Source: Oleiagrimonas sp035690885 (lineage in GTDB: Bacteria > Pseudomonadota > Gammaproteobacteria > Xanthomonadales > Rhodanobacteraceae). From it: a stretch of 24,036 bases of DNA. The notes under the pieces are model-generated. The model did not search any database and was not told the origin of the DNA. It was given only the letters and a program-made list of their open reading frames with translations. Positions 1 to 7,297 of this stretch are shown piece after piece; positions within the stretch are counted from its first letter, which is position 1; every line of letters starts with the position of its first letter. A program made the position numbers and the translations under genes. The stretch spans positions 1 to 24,036 of the forward strand of contig DASSKC010000046.1 of the NCBI GenBank assembly GCA_035690885.1. The letters run 5' to 3'.

Positions 1-1956
1 ATGTGCCTCGGCGGTCTCGCGGGTGACCTCGGCATCGGCCTCGGCGTCCCGGCCTTGCCAATGCAGGTCGTCCTGCGGCAATTCGTCGAGAAAACGGCTC
101 GGCTTGTTGGCCATGATCTCGCCGAAACGCCGCGTACGCGCGGCAAACGACAAGGTCAACATCTCCTTGGCGCGGGTGATGCCGACGTACATCAGGCGCC
201 GTTCCTCATCGAGCCGGCCCTCCTCGATCGCACCTTCGTGCGGCAAGGTGCCGTCCTGACAACCGACGATGAACACGAAACGGAACTCCAGCCCCTTGGC
301 CGCGTGCAAGGTCATCAGACGCATGGCGTCGCCGCCATCATCGCGGTCGGCATGCGTGAGCAAGGCCAGTTGCGCGGCAAGATCACCAGCCCCGCCGCTC
401 TGCTTGCCCATCGCGCGAAACCAGTCGGCCAACTCGCGCAGATTGCCCAGGCGGCGCTCGCGCAATTCGCTGTGCGGCGTGGTCGCCGCCAGATGCTCGC
501 CATAGTTGGTTTGGGTCAGCACGGCCTCGGCCAATTCGGCGGCACTGCCCTGGTGCGACTGGCGACGCAAACCGTCGATGAGGTCGACAAATCCAGCCAG
601 TGCCGAGGCCGGGCGCGATGCCAACTGGCCGAGCACACTGTGTGAGCGCGCCGCTTCCAGCAACGGCAAGTGTTTCGACTGCGCCAGATGGCCCAGTTTT
701 TCCAGCGTGGTCGCACCGATTTCCCGCCGCGGCGTGTTGACGATGCGCAGAAACGCCGCGTCGTCGGACGGATTGACGGTCAAGCGCAGATACGCCAACA
801 CGTCCTTGACCTCGGCCCGATCGAGCAGACTGCGTGCGCCGGTCAGGTGATAGGGCACACGTCCCAGACGCAAGGCCTTCTCGAGCGCGCGGGCCTGGTG
901 GTTGCCGCGATACAACACCGCGAAATCGTTCCAGCGCGCCTTGTGCTTCTCGGCCAGGTAAGTCGCGATGGCGGCGATGCGCTCGGCCTCCACCTCGGCA
1001 TCCTTGCATTCGAGCACGCGGATTGGGGGGCCTTCGGGCAACTCGCTCCACAAGGCTTTTTCGTGCAAGTGCTTGTTGTTGGCAATCAGCTTGTTGGCCG
1101 AGCGCAGGATGCGTTTGCCGCAGCGATAATTCTGTTCGAGCTTGATCACGTGCAGGTCCGGCCAGTCACGCGCCAACTGGTCGAGATTTTCCGGATTGGC
1201 ACCGCGCCAGGCATAGATCGACTGATCGTCGTCGCCCACGCAAGTGAACGCGCCGCGCGGCCCGGCCAGATGCACCAGCAGCTGGTATTGGGCCAGATTG
1301 GTGTCCTGATACTCGTCCACCAGCAGATAGCGCAGGCGTTCGTTCCATTCGGCACGCGCATCGGCATGCGCGTCGAGCACCTGCAGCGGCAGCCGGATCA
1401 GATCGTCGAAATCGACCGCGTTGTAGGCCGCCAGCCGGCGCTGGTACAGCTCGTAGATGGTCGCCGCCTCGACCTCGCGCTGGCTGCGCGCAGCGGCCGC
1501 CGCCTGCTCCGGGGTCAGACCCGCGTTCTTGGCACCTGACACCAGCGACTTGAGCTGCCACAACGCATCATTCTTGATCCCGGTCGGTGCCAGATCCTTG
1601 ATGATGGCGCCGGCATCGTCCGCATCCAGCACCGAGAAATTGCGCTTCAGACCCGCGCGCTCGTGCTCGATATGCAGAAACTTCAACCCCAGCGCATGGA
1701 ACGTGCACACCATCAGCTCGGCGGCCGCCTCGGCGCTGACCAGCCGCGCCACGCGCTCGCGCATCTCGCGTGCGGCCTTGTTGGTAAACGTGATCGCGGC
1801 GATCTTGCCGGCCGGCGCATGGCCGCTGGCCACCAGATGCGCGATCTTCTGCGTGATCACGCTGGTCTTGCCCGAGCCGGCACCGGCCAGCACCAGCAAC
1901 GGGCTGTCGACATGATGAACGGCGAGACGTTGCTGGGAATTGAGCATGCGCGACAT
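1..1956 (-). CDS. rep: ATP-dependent DNA helicase Rep (3' end cut by window)
   Basis: This is a superfamily 1A 3'-5' DNA helicase that helps replication forks pass bound proteins and restart. 652 codons are open to the window edge; E. coli Rep has 673 residues, so only about 20-30 C-terminal residues should be missing. Visible motifs in order are Walker A GAGSGKT (residues 25-31), TFTNKAAREM (motif Ia), VDEYQDTN (Walker B, near residue 213), GDDDQSIYAWRG (motif III), LEQNYR (motif IV), TLHAAKGLEF (motif V) and YVGITRAKE (motif VI). DEYQDTN rather than DEFQDTN, plus the C-terminal segment PSRFLDELPQDDL, point to Rep rather than UvrD. The start at 1956 gives MSRMLNSQQ; the second ATG at 1947 (MLNSQQ) is equally plausible because neither has a clear ribosome binding site. 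It is divergent from the flavoprotein gene, with a 103-bp gap. Identity is secure; the start is not. Confidence 0.97.
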   Translation of the reverse strand, partial: MSRMLNSQQRLAVHHVDSPLLVLAGAGSGKTSVITQKIAHLVASGHAPAGKIAAITFTNKAAREMRERVARLVSAEAAAELMVCTFHALGLKFLHIEHERAGLKRNFSVLDADDAGAIIKDLAPTGIKNDALWQLKSLVSGAKNAGLTPEQAAAAARSQREVEAATIYELYQRRLAAYNAVDFDDLIRLPLQVLDAHADARAEWNERLRYLLVDEYQDTNLAQYQLLVHLAGPRGAFTCVGDDDQSIYAWRGANPENLDQLARDWPDLHVIKLEQNYRCGKRILRSANKLIANNKHLHEKALWSELPEGPPIRVLECKDAEVEAERIAAIATYLAEKHKARWNDFAVLYRGNHQARALEKALRLGRVPYHLTGARSLLDRAEVKDVLAYLRLTVNPSDDAAFLRIVNTPRREIGATTLEKLGHLAQSKHLPLLEAARSHSVLGQLASRPASALAGFVDLIDGLRRQSHQGSAAELAEAVLTQTNYGEHLAATTPHSELRERRLGNLRELADWFRAMGKQSGGAGDLAAQLALLTHADRDDGGDAMRLMTLHAAKGLEFRFVFIVGCQDGTLPHEGAIEEGRLDEERRLMYVGITRAKEMLTLSFAARTRRFGEIMANKPSRFLDELPQDDLHWQGRDAEADAEVTRETAEAH

Positions 1957-2059
1957 GGTAGCGGTGACGTCAAGAAAATATCGGTCGCACCGCATCAACA
2001 CATTCGGTCCGCAGGCGTTTTTCGGTAACCTAGTGTGATCACGACGGGAAGGGACAGGC

Positions 2060-3382
2060 ATGCCAGACAACACCTCGATTGCGGACATCGACGAACAATG
2101 CGACGTCCTGGTCATCGGCGGCGGTCCCGGCGGCAGTACCGCGGCCACGTTGCTGGCGCGGCAGGGGTTGGCGGTGACGCAGGTGGAAAAGACGCACCAC
2201 CCACGCTTCCACATCGGCGAGTCGTTGCTGCCGATGAACCTGCCCGTGTTCGGGCGGCTCGGCGTGCTGGACAAGGTGCGCGAGCTGGGTGTGTTCAAGG
2301 CCGGTGCCGATTTCGAGGCCGACAACGAGCGCGGCTACAACACGTTCGCGTTTGCGCGCGCACTGGACGGCAGTCCGCCGCATGCGTTCCAGGTCTGGCG
2401 CGCCGATTTCGACAAGATGCTGTTCGATCACGCGCGCGAAGCTGGCGCCGATGGTCGTCAAGGGCAGCAGGTCGTCGCCGTCGAGCATCACGGCGCACGC
2501 GACCACCGCGCCCGCGTGCGCCGCGAGGACGGCCGCGAATACGTCATCCAGGCGCGTTACCTGCTCGACGCCAGTGGCCGCGACGCCCTGCTCGCCAGCC
2601 GCAAGAAGATCCGCCACAAGAACCCCGAGCACCAAAGCGCCGCCATCTTCGGCCACTTTCACCACGCCGTGGCTCGCGCTGGCGAGGATGCCGGCAACAT
2701 CAGCATCTACAATTTCGATCACGGCTGGATGTGGATGATTCCCCTGCCCGACGGCGTGATGAGCGTCGGCGCGGTGTGTCGCCCGGATTACCTGAAGACC
2801 CGCCGTGGCCGCGACAATCGCGAGTTCCTGCACGAGACCCTGGCACTGAACCCGGCCGTGGCCGAGCGCATGCGCGATGCACAGCTGATCGACGACAAGA
2901 TCCACGTCACCGGCAACTACTCCTACAAGTCCGAAACATTGGGTGGTCCCGGCTGGATGCTGGTCGGTGACGCGTTCGCGTTTCTCGACCCGGTGTTCTC
3001 ATCCGGCGTGTACCTGGCCATGTCCGGCGCCGAGCAGATCGTCGAGGTGGTCATGCAGGCGTTGGACAAACCGGCAGGCGAGGCACGTGCGCAGCGGCAA
3101 CTGGAAAAACGCCTGCGTGCCGGCATGGCACGCATGGCGTTTTTCATCTACCGCTTCAACTCGCCGGTCATGCAGCAGATGTTCCGCGAACCGCGCAATA
3201 CCTGGAAGGTGGAACAGGGCGTGATCTCGATGCTGGCCGGCGACGTGTTCGACTCGCGCCCGGTGTGGTGGCGCCTGCAATTGTTCCGCGGCATCTACGG
3301 CCTGTGCGTGCTGCGTGACTGGCGCCGTTGGCGCGCGGAAAACCGGTATCGGCATCAGCAAGCGCGCGCGACATTCGAGTAG
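2060..3382 (+). CDS. FAD-dependent oxidoreductase, flavin-dependent halogenase-like
   Basis: This 440-residue flavoprotein has an N-terminal Rossmann dinucleotide fold with VIGGGPGGS (residues 18-26) for FAD. It follows the PrnA/PltA/CmlS layout: GESLLP (53-58), a lysine in VFKAGADF (Lys80) at the place of the catalytic lysine of halogenases, the halogenase signature WMWMIP (223-228, pattern WxWxIP), and FLDPVFSSG (309-316 region, pattern FxDPxxSxG). These residues are seen directly. That they make it a true halogenase is inference, because related monooxygenases and reductases share much of the fold. It has no signal peptide, so it is cytoplasmic. The start ATG is preceded by GGGAAGGGA at suitable spacing. 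No flavin reductase, carrier protein or biosynthetic partner lies beside it, so the substrate is unknown. It is followed by a GTAG repeat element and tdk. Confidence 0.85.
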   Translation: MPDNTSIADIDEQCDVLVIGGGPGGSTAATLLARQGLAVTQVEKTHHPRFHIGESLLPMNLPVFGRLGVLDKVRELGVFKAGADFEADNERGYNTFAFARALDGSPPHAFQVWRADFDKMLFDHAREAGADGRQGQQVVAVEHHGARDHRARVRREDGREYVIQARYLLDASGRDALLASRKKIRHKNPEHQSAAIFGHFHHAVARAGEDAGNISIYNFDHGWMWMIPLPDGVMSVGAVCRPDYLKTRRGRDNREFLHETLALNPAVAERMRDAQLIDDKIHVTGNYSYKSETLGGPGWMLVGDAFAFLDPVFSSGVYLAMSGAEQIVEVVMQALDKPAGEARAQRQLEKRLRAGMARMAFFIYRFNSPVMQQMFREPRNTWKVEQGVISMLAGDVFDSRPVWWRLQLFRGIYGLCVLRDWRRWRAENRYRHQQARATFE

Positions 3383-3407
3383 CCGCCTCGTTCGTGAAAA
3401 TGCCTGC

Positions 3408-3492
3408 GTAGGAGCGGCGGAAGCCGCGATCGGTCATGCCGCAAGGCAACAACCGTGCGGGCACGCCCTCTCGCGGCTTCCGCCGCTCCTAC
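3408..3492. repeat. GTAG-headed palindromic pair (REP/BIME-like), copy A
   Basis: An 85-bp unit made of two inverted REP-like ends. The left end begins GTAGGAGCGGCGGAAGCCGC, with an internal hairpin GCGGC-GGAA-GCCGC. The right end is its reverse complement, finishing CCGCTCCTAC. The roughly 40-bp centre is closely similar to that of the copy at 17614-17699; by hand alignment the two whole units differ at about 11 bases plus one indel. It fills most of the gap between the flavoprotein gene and tdk. Its right edge reads into TACAAT (3490-3495), a possible -10 for tdk, but no good -35 accompanies it. Confidence 0.85.
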
Positions 3493-3524
3493 AATGGTCG
3501 CCTCCCGTTATTCCAAGAACACGC

Positions 3525-4157
3525 ATGGCCAAGCTCTATTTCTATTACTCGGCAATGAATGCCGGCAAGACCACCACGCTGCTGCAAAGCGCGTACAACT
3601 ATCACGAGCGCGGCATGCGCACGCTGATCCTGACGCCGGCGCTGGACCATCGCTACGGCGAGGGCGTGGTTGCCTCGCGCATCGGTCTGAAGGCCAAGGC
3701 GCTGCGTTTTGCCGACGATGCCGACCTGCTGGCCACGGTCAGGGCCGATGTCGACGCCCATGGCAAGATCGGCTGCGTATTGGCCGACGAAGCGCAGTTC
3801 CTCACGCGGACTCAGGTGTGGCAATTGTCCGATGTGGTCGACGAGATGCGCATCCCGGTACTGGCCTATGGCCTGCGCACCGATTTTCGCGGCGAGCTGT
3901 TCGAGGGCAGCCGCTACCTGCTGGCCTGGGCCGACGAGTTGTCGGAGATCAAGACCATCTGCCACACCGGCAGCAAGGCCACCATGGTGGTGCGCGTGGA
4001 TGAAGCCGGTCGTGCCGTCACCGACGGCCCCCAGGTTGAGATCGGCGGCAATGATCGCTATGTCTCGGTGAGCCGTGCCGAATTCAAGAAGATCACGCGT
4101 GGACAAGGCCGCATCGAGCTGCAGCAGGACGTGCTGCCGCTTGATCATGGCGACTGA
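3525..4157 (+). CDS. tdk: Thymidine kinase (type II)
   Basis: It phosphorylates thymidine to dTMP with ATP in the pyrimidine salvage pathway, in the cytoplasm. The 210-residue product matches the size of bacterial type II thymidine kinases (about 190-210). P-loop residues MNAGKTTTL lie at 11-19, the Walker B/catalytic segment DEAQF at 88-92 (Glu89 as base), and the nucleoside-binding lasso at about 144-182 includes IGGNDRYVSVS. The zinc site of the E. coli enzyme (CxC and CxxH) is mostly lost: here it reads Cys146-His-Thr148 and Ser183-Arg-Ala-Glu186. The start at 3525 (MAKLYFYYS) was chosen because it matches family N-termini; the open frame extends upstream through the repeat element, which is not expected to be coding. 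The ribosome binding site is weak. The unknown 256-residue gene follows after 34 bp and may be cotranscribed. Confidence 0.95.
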   Translation: MAKLYFYYSAMNAGKTTTLLQSAYNYHERGMRTLILTPALDHRYGEGVVASRIGLKAKALRFADDADLLATVRADVDAHGKIGCVLADEAQFLTRTQVWQLSDVVDEMRIPVLAYGLRTDFRGELFEGSRYLLAWADELSEIKTICHTGSKATMVVRVDEAGRAVTDGPQVEIGGNDRYVSVSRAEFKKITRGQGRIELQQDVLPLDHGD

Positions 4158-4191
4158 CCACGAACACTCCCGTCCCCACCGGAACCGAACC

Positions 4192-4962
4192 ATGACTGCA
4201 ACCCCTGCCGCCGGCAACGGACACTGGGCCCGCCCCTACTGGCACGCCAGTGGCGAAGACGCCATGCTGCTGTTTTTCGTGTTCGGCCGGTTTTCCGGCG
4301 ACACCAACGAGATCGGCAATGCCCTGAAGTTGCCCGACGGCATCCAGCTGACCCGTTACGCCCACGCCACGCTCAGGAACTGGGAAGGCTATCCGCTGAC
4401 GGGCGCACTCGGCGATGTGTTTCAGGCCGAGGTGCCACAGACATTGACCGCAGCCCGCAACACGCCCGACGTGCTGCGCCTGGCCGGCGAGATCCGTGAC
4501 CCGTCCGACCTCGATTACCTGCGCGACACCCTGAATGCGCTGACGCGATTGTTCGAAGCCGGGGGCGTGGCCGTGGTCGATCCGCAAACATCGGGCCTTC
4601 TCGACCGCGACACCTGGCACCGGCGCTTCCTCGCCGGCACCGCGACGACCATGCGCCAGCATGTGCTGGTGCTGTGCGACGCCGATCCGGACGACGCTTC
4701 CAGCCAATGGATCCACACCCGCGGCATGCGCAAGTTCGCGCGCCCCGACATCAGCCTGACCCGCGTCCCCGGCAGCGACATCAACCAGGCCGGCGCGCTG
4801 TGCGAACAACTGGTCGACATGCTGGCGCTCGGCGGTCAGTTCGCCGACGGCCAGAGCCTGCCGGTGGACGGCCTGGCCGGGCCGCTGGTCGCGCAGCCGG
4901 GGGGGCACAAGGACGACCCGCGCTTCTACAACACCCACGTCGAGTTGCGCTGGCCGACATAG
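4192..4962 (+). CDS. Conserved hypothetical protein, 256 residues
   Basis: I do not recognise the family. The product is a soluble protein with no signal peptide or membrane segment. It is acidic and rich in Asp, Leu and Thr, with an N-terminal hydrophobic strand (AMLLFFVFGRF, about residues 24-34). Other notable segments are GYPLTGALGDVF, a helical region NTPDVLRLAGEIRDPSDL, VAVVDPQTSGLL (resembling the end of a beta-alpha unit), HVLVLCDADPDD, and a Pro/Gly-rich tail ending VELRWPT. The start at 4192 (MTATPAAGNG) was taken because the frame upstream lies inside tdk in another reading frame; CCGGAACCGAACC precedes it, a weak ribosome binding site. It follows tdk closely and is convergent with pagL. 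Codon use and frame openness match neighbouring genes, so I consider it real although function is unknown. Confidence 0.8.
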   Translation: MTATPAAGNGHWARPYWHASGEDAMLLFFVFGRFSGDTNEIGNALKLPDGIQLTRYAHATLRNWEGYPLTGALGDVFQAEVPQTLTAARNTPDVLRLAGEIRDPSDLDYLRDTLNALTRLFEAGGVAVVDPQTSGLLDRDTWHRRFLAGTATTMRQHVLVLCDADPDDASSQWIHTRGMRKFARPDISLTRVPGSDINQAGALCEQLVDMLALGGQFADGQSLPVDGLAGPLVAQPGGHKDDPRFYNTHVELRWPT

Positions 4963-4966
4963 GGCG

Positions 4967-5030
4967 CCCGGAATAACCCATCCCCGTTCGTCCAAAACAA
5001 CGGCAGGAGCGGCGGGTGTGGTTATTCGGG
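4967..5030. repeat. Inverted repeat between convergent genes, with REP relic in loop
   Basis: CCCGGAATAACC (4967-4978) pairs with GGTTATTCGGG (5020-5030) apart from one bulged G, around a 41-nt loop. The loop holds GCAGGAGCGGCGGG (5003-5016), which matches the first 14 bases of the GTAG-type repeat ends found elsewhere in the window. It lies between the ends of two convergent genes, so a role in transcript ends is possible, but there is no U-tract and the loop is long. This may be an ordinary hairpin interrupted by a decayed repeat. Confidence 0.4.
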
Positions 5031-5049
5031 ATTCCCCACAGAAAGTCGC

Positions 5050-5556
5050 TTAAAACCTGACGCCAGCCATGAGCATGGTCTCGCCACGGTTTTCGCCGCC
5101 GAAGATGTTGCCGTTGGAAATGTGCCGAAGCATCAGCATCCAGTGCGGACCGCGCCAGCCGACCGAACTGATGAACTGACCGGCGCTGCTCAGCGCGGCC
5201 GTGCGCCCGGCCGCAATGCCGACCTGAAAGCTGGCGAACGCGCCGTGCCACCAGTCGACCAGGCGCAAGCCACTGCCGGCCACGAACACGTCGTGATCGA
5301 GATTGGCGCGCGTCTCTTCGGGGCCGGTGCGGCCCTGGATCCAGCCGACCGTCCCGACCGGCTGCAAATGCAAGCCATGCCACGTGAACGACTTTTCAGC
5401 GGCCACGTTGATGAATGCACTGGTGGTCCAGAGTTGATGCGTGGTCATGCTGCTACCGGCCACCACACTGACATGGGCGGCACGAGCGCCAGGGGAAACC
5501 ACCAAGGCAGCAGCCAGCACGACCGCGCCCGCGACGCAGGGGAAGGACAAACGCAT
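5050..5556 (-). CDS. pagL: Lipid A 3-O-deacylase PagL (acyloxyacyl hydrolase family)
   Basis: PagL is an outer-membrane beta-barrel esterase that removes the 3-O acyl chain of lipid A, altering endotoxicity and peptide resistance. The product has 168 residues (Pseudomonas PagL precursor is 173) with a signal peptide of about 26 residues ending GARA. The C-terminus carries the family signature RHISNGN followed by an ending GVRF typical of an outer-membrane strand. His145, Ser147 and Glu159 have exactly the H-x-S...(12)...E spacing of the PagL catalytic triad. The start at 5556 was chosen over an upstream ATG at 5622 because AAAGGAG lies at ideal distance, the signal peptide begins there, and the promoter lies between the two. 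It is downstream of emrB on the same strand but has its own promoter. Confidence 0.9.
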   Translation of the reverse strand: MRLSFPCVAGAVVLAAALVVSPGARAAHVSVVAGSSMTTHQLWTTSAFINVAAEKSFTWHGLHLQPVGTVGWIQGRTGPEETRANLDHDVFVAGSGLRLVDWWHGAFASFQVGIAAGRTAALSSAGQFISSVGWRGPHWMLMLRHISNGNIFGGENRGETMLMAGVRF

Positions 5557-5593
5557 CGAGCGCTCCTTTATATTTCTTGTACCCCGCAGTTCA

Positions 5594-5622
5594 ATTATAT
5601 AATTCCCGTTCGCGCTTGTCAC
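5594..5622 (-). promoter_or_regulatory. Sigma-70 promoter of pagL
   Basis: On the minus strand GTGACA (5617-5622) is separated by 17 bp from a perfect TATAAT (5594-5599). The predicted transcript start near 5587 leaves a leader of about 30 nt containing the AAAGGAG ribosome binding site. The AT-rich patch stands out sharply from the GC-rich surroundings. It sits in the short gap between emrB and pagL. Confidence 0.75.
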
Positions 5623-5635
5623 GCCATTGCGGCGA

Positions 5636-7162
5636 TCAATGTCCGGCCGTCGGCTTTGACGACGCCACGAACGGCGGCTTGGCCAACCACATCACGGCAA
5701 TCAGGCCGATGAAGATCCAACCCAGCGCGTGGAAGATCTCGTTGAACGAGATCTGGAAGCCCTGCATGGTGATCATGTGATTGACCAGCATCAATCCCGC
5801 ATCCTTGTTGCCGACCGCGTCCAGTTGCTGCAAGGCGGCCTGCGCGGTCGGATTGTAGGGCGTGATGCCCTCCGCCAGGCGCGCATGATGAACCGCGGCG
5901 CGCTGGCTCCACAGGAAGGTGATGATGGACGCGGCAAAACTGCCGCCGAGCGTGCGCAGGAACGTCGCCACACCTGATCCCGACGCGATCTCGTTGGGTT
6001 TCAGATCCGACAGCAGAATGGTCAACACCGGCATGAAGAAGAACGCCACGCCCAGGCCCAGCAGCAGCTGCACCAGCGCGACCAGCTGGAAGCTCACCGA
6101 CAGGTTGAAGCTCGAATACAGGAAACACACCGCGCCCATGACCAGAAACGACAGTGACGACAGCAGCCGCAAATCAAAGCGTGCGGCGTACTTGCCGATG
6201 AAGAACGTCAACAGCAAGGGCAGGATTCCGAGCGGCGATGTAGCCAGACCGGCCCAGATCGCGGTGTAGCCGAGGTTGCGCTGCATCCACAGCGGCAACA
6301 GCAGCGCGATCGCGAAGAACGCCGCGTAGGCGAGCACCAGCGCCAGCGTGCCAGCGCTGAAGTTGCGATGCCGGAACAGCTTCAGATCGACAATGGGGTC
6401 GTCGTCGGTCAATTCCCAGATCACGAAAACCGCCAACGCGATCAGTGAAATCGCGGCGGCCACGATGATGAACGTGGAGTTGAACCAGTCGGCATCCTGG
6501 CCCTTGTCCAGCACCACCTGCAGCAGCCCCACGCCGATGATCAAGGTGATCAGGCCCATGTAGTCCATGCGCGGCTTCTCGATCTTCTCGACCATGCCCT
6601 TGAGCTGGTTGCGGATCACGAAACTGCAAAAGAACCCGATCGGCACATTGAGGAAAAAGATCCAGCGCCAGGAGTAATTCTCCGTGATCCAACCACCGAG
6701 GATCGGGCCGGCGATCGGTGCGACCACGGTCACCATGGAGATCAGCGCCAACGCGATGCCGCGCTTGTGCGCTGGATAGACGGAAATCATCAGACTCTGC
6801 GTGACCGGATACATCGGTCCGCACACCGCGCCCTGGATGACGCGGAAGAAAATCAGCATGCCCATCGATTGCGACACGCCGCAGGCAAACGACGCCAGCA
6901 CGAACAAAATCGTGCACCACACGAACACCTTGACCTCGCCGAAGCGCCGGCCGAGAAATCCGGTCAGCGGCAGGCCGATGGCCTGACTGACGGCAAAGGA
7001 CGTGATCACCCAGGTGCTGGTATCGACGCTCACGCCGAGGTTGCCGGCGATGGTCGGCAACGACACGTTGGCGATGGTGGTGTCGAGCACCTGCATGAAC
7101 GTGGCCAGCGCAAGGCCGACGGTGGTCAGTGCCAGATTAGGTGGTTTGTAATACGAGCTCAT
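5636..7162 (-). CDS. emrB: EmrB-type multidrug efflux MFS transporter (DHA2, 14 TM)
   Basis: This is the inner-membrane proton-drug antiporter of a tripartite EmrAB-TolC-like pump. The 508-residue length matches EmrB (512), and there are 14 hydrophobic segments. Seen motifs are the DHA2 motif D segment LDTTIANVSLPTI (residues 26-38), the motif A loop GFLGRRFGEVKVF, and motif C GPILGGWITENYSWRW with the following FFLNVPIG. A large loop between the last two helices (about residues 430-475) corresponds to the periplasmic loop of the family. The start at 7162 is the natural MSSYYKPP N-terminus, with only a weak GGA upstream. It is the last pump gene in the marR operon, separated from emrA by a 131-bp gap that holds a GTAG repeat pair, which is unusual because emrA and emrB normally nearly touch. 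Confidence 0.95.
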   Translation of the reverse strand: MSSYYKPPNLALTTVGLALATFMQVLDTTIANVSLPTIAGNLGVSVDTSTWVITSFAVSQAIGLPLTGFLGRRFGEVKVFVWCTILFVLASFACGVSQSMGMLIFFRVIQGAVCGPMYPVTQSLMISVYPAHKRGIALALISMVTVVAPIAGPILGGWITENYSWRWIFFLNVPIGFFCSFVIRNQLKGMVEKIEKPRMDYMGLITLIIGVGLLQVVLDKGQDADWFNSTFIIVAAAISLIALAVFVIWELTDDDPIVDLKLFRHRNFSAGTLALVLAYAAFFAIALLLPLWMQRNLGYTAIWAGLATSPLGILPLLLTFFIGKYAARFDLRLLSSLSFLVMGAVCFLYSSFNLSVSFQLVALVQLLLGLGVAFFFMPVLTILLSDLKPNEIASGSGVATFLRTLGGSFAASIITFLWSQRAAVHHARLAEGITPYNPTAQAALQQLDAVGNKDAGLMLVNHMITMQGFQISFNEIFHALGWIFIGLIAVMWLAKPPFVASSKPTAGH

Positions 7163-7212
7163 GCGCTGGATCCGGGTCGCTCACCCTCCCCCGAGGGATG
7201 CTGGAATCTTGC

Positions 7213-7297
7213 GTAGGAGCGGCGCAAGCCGCGAGCGACACTTGCGCTTGGCCCGCCGCTGCCACGCAAGACGGCTGGCGGCTTCCACCGCTCCTAC
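7213..7297. repeat. GTAG-headed palindromic pair (REP/BIME-like), copy B, inside efflux operon
   Basis: An 85-bp unit with ends GTAGGAGCGGCGCAAGCCGC and, inverted, GGCGGCTTCCACCGCTCCTAC apart from its first base. Its length equals copy A, but its centre (from about 7238 to 7275) is unrelated to that of the copies at 3408 and 17614. It lies between emrA and emrB. Read on the minus strand, the GTAG of its emrA-side end contains the emrA stop codon TAG (7294-7296). Confidence 0.85.

Noticed and set aside
1..645. Plus-strand open frame at the window start
   Set aside because: Antisense to the rep helicase, whose motifs run continuously through this region on the minus strand.
3490..3495. TACAAT at the edge of repeat copy A as the tdk promoter
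   Set aside because: No -35 is found at 16-18 bp and the same CTCCTAC edge occurs at every copy, so the match is mostly a by-product of the repeat.
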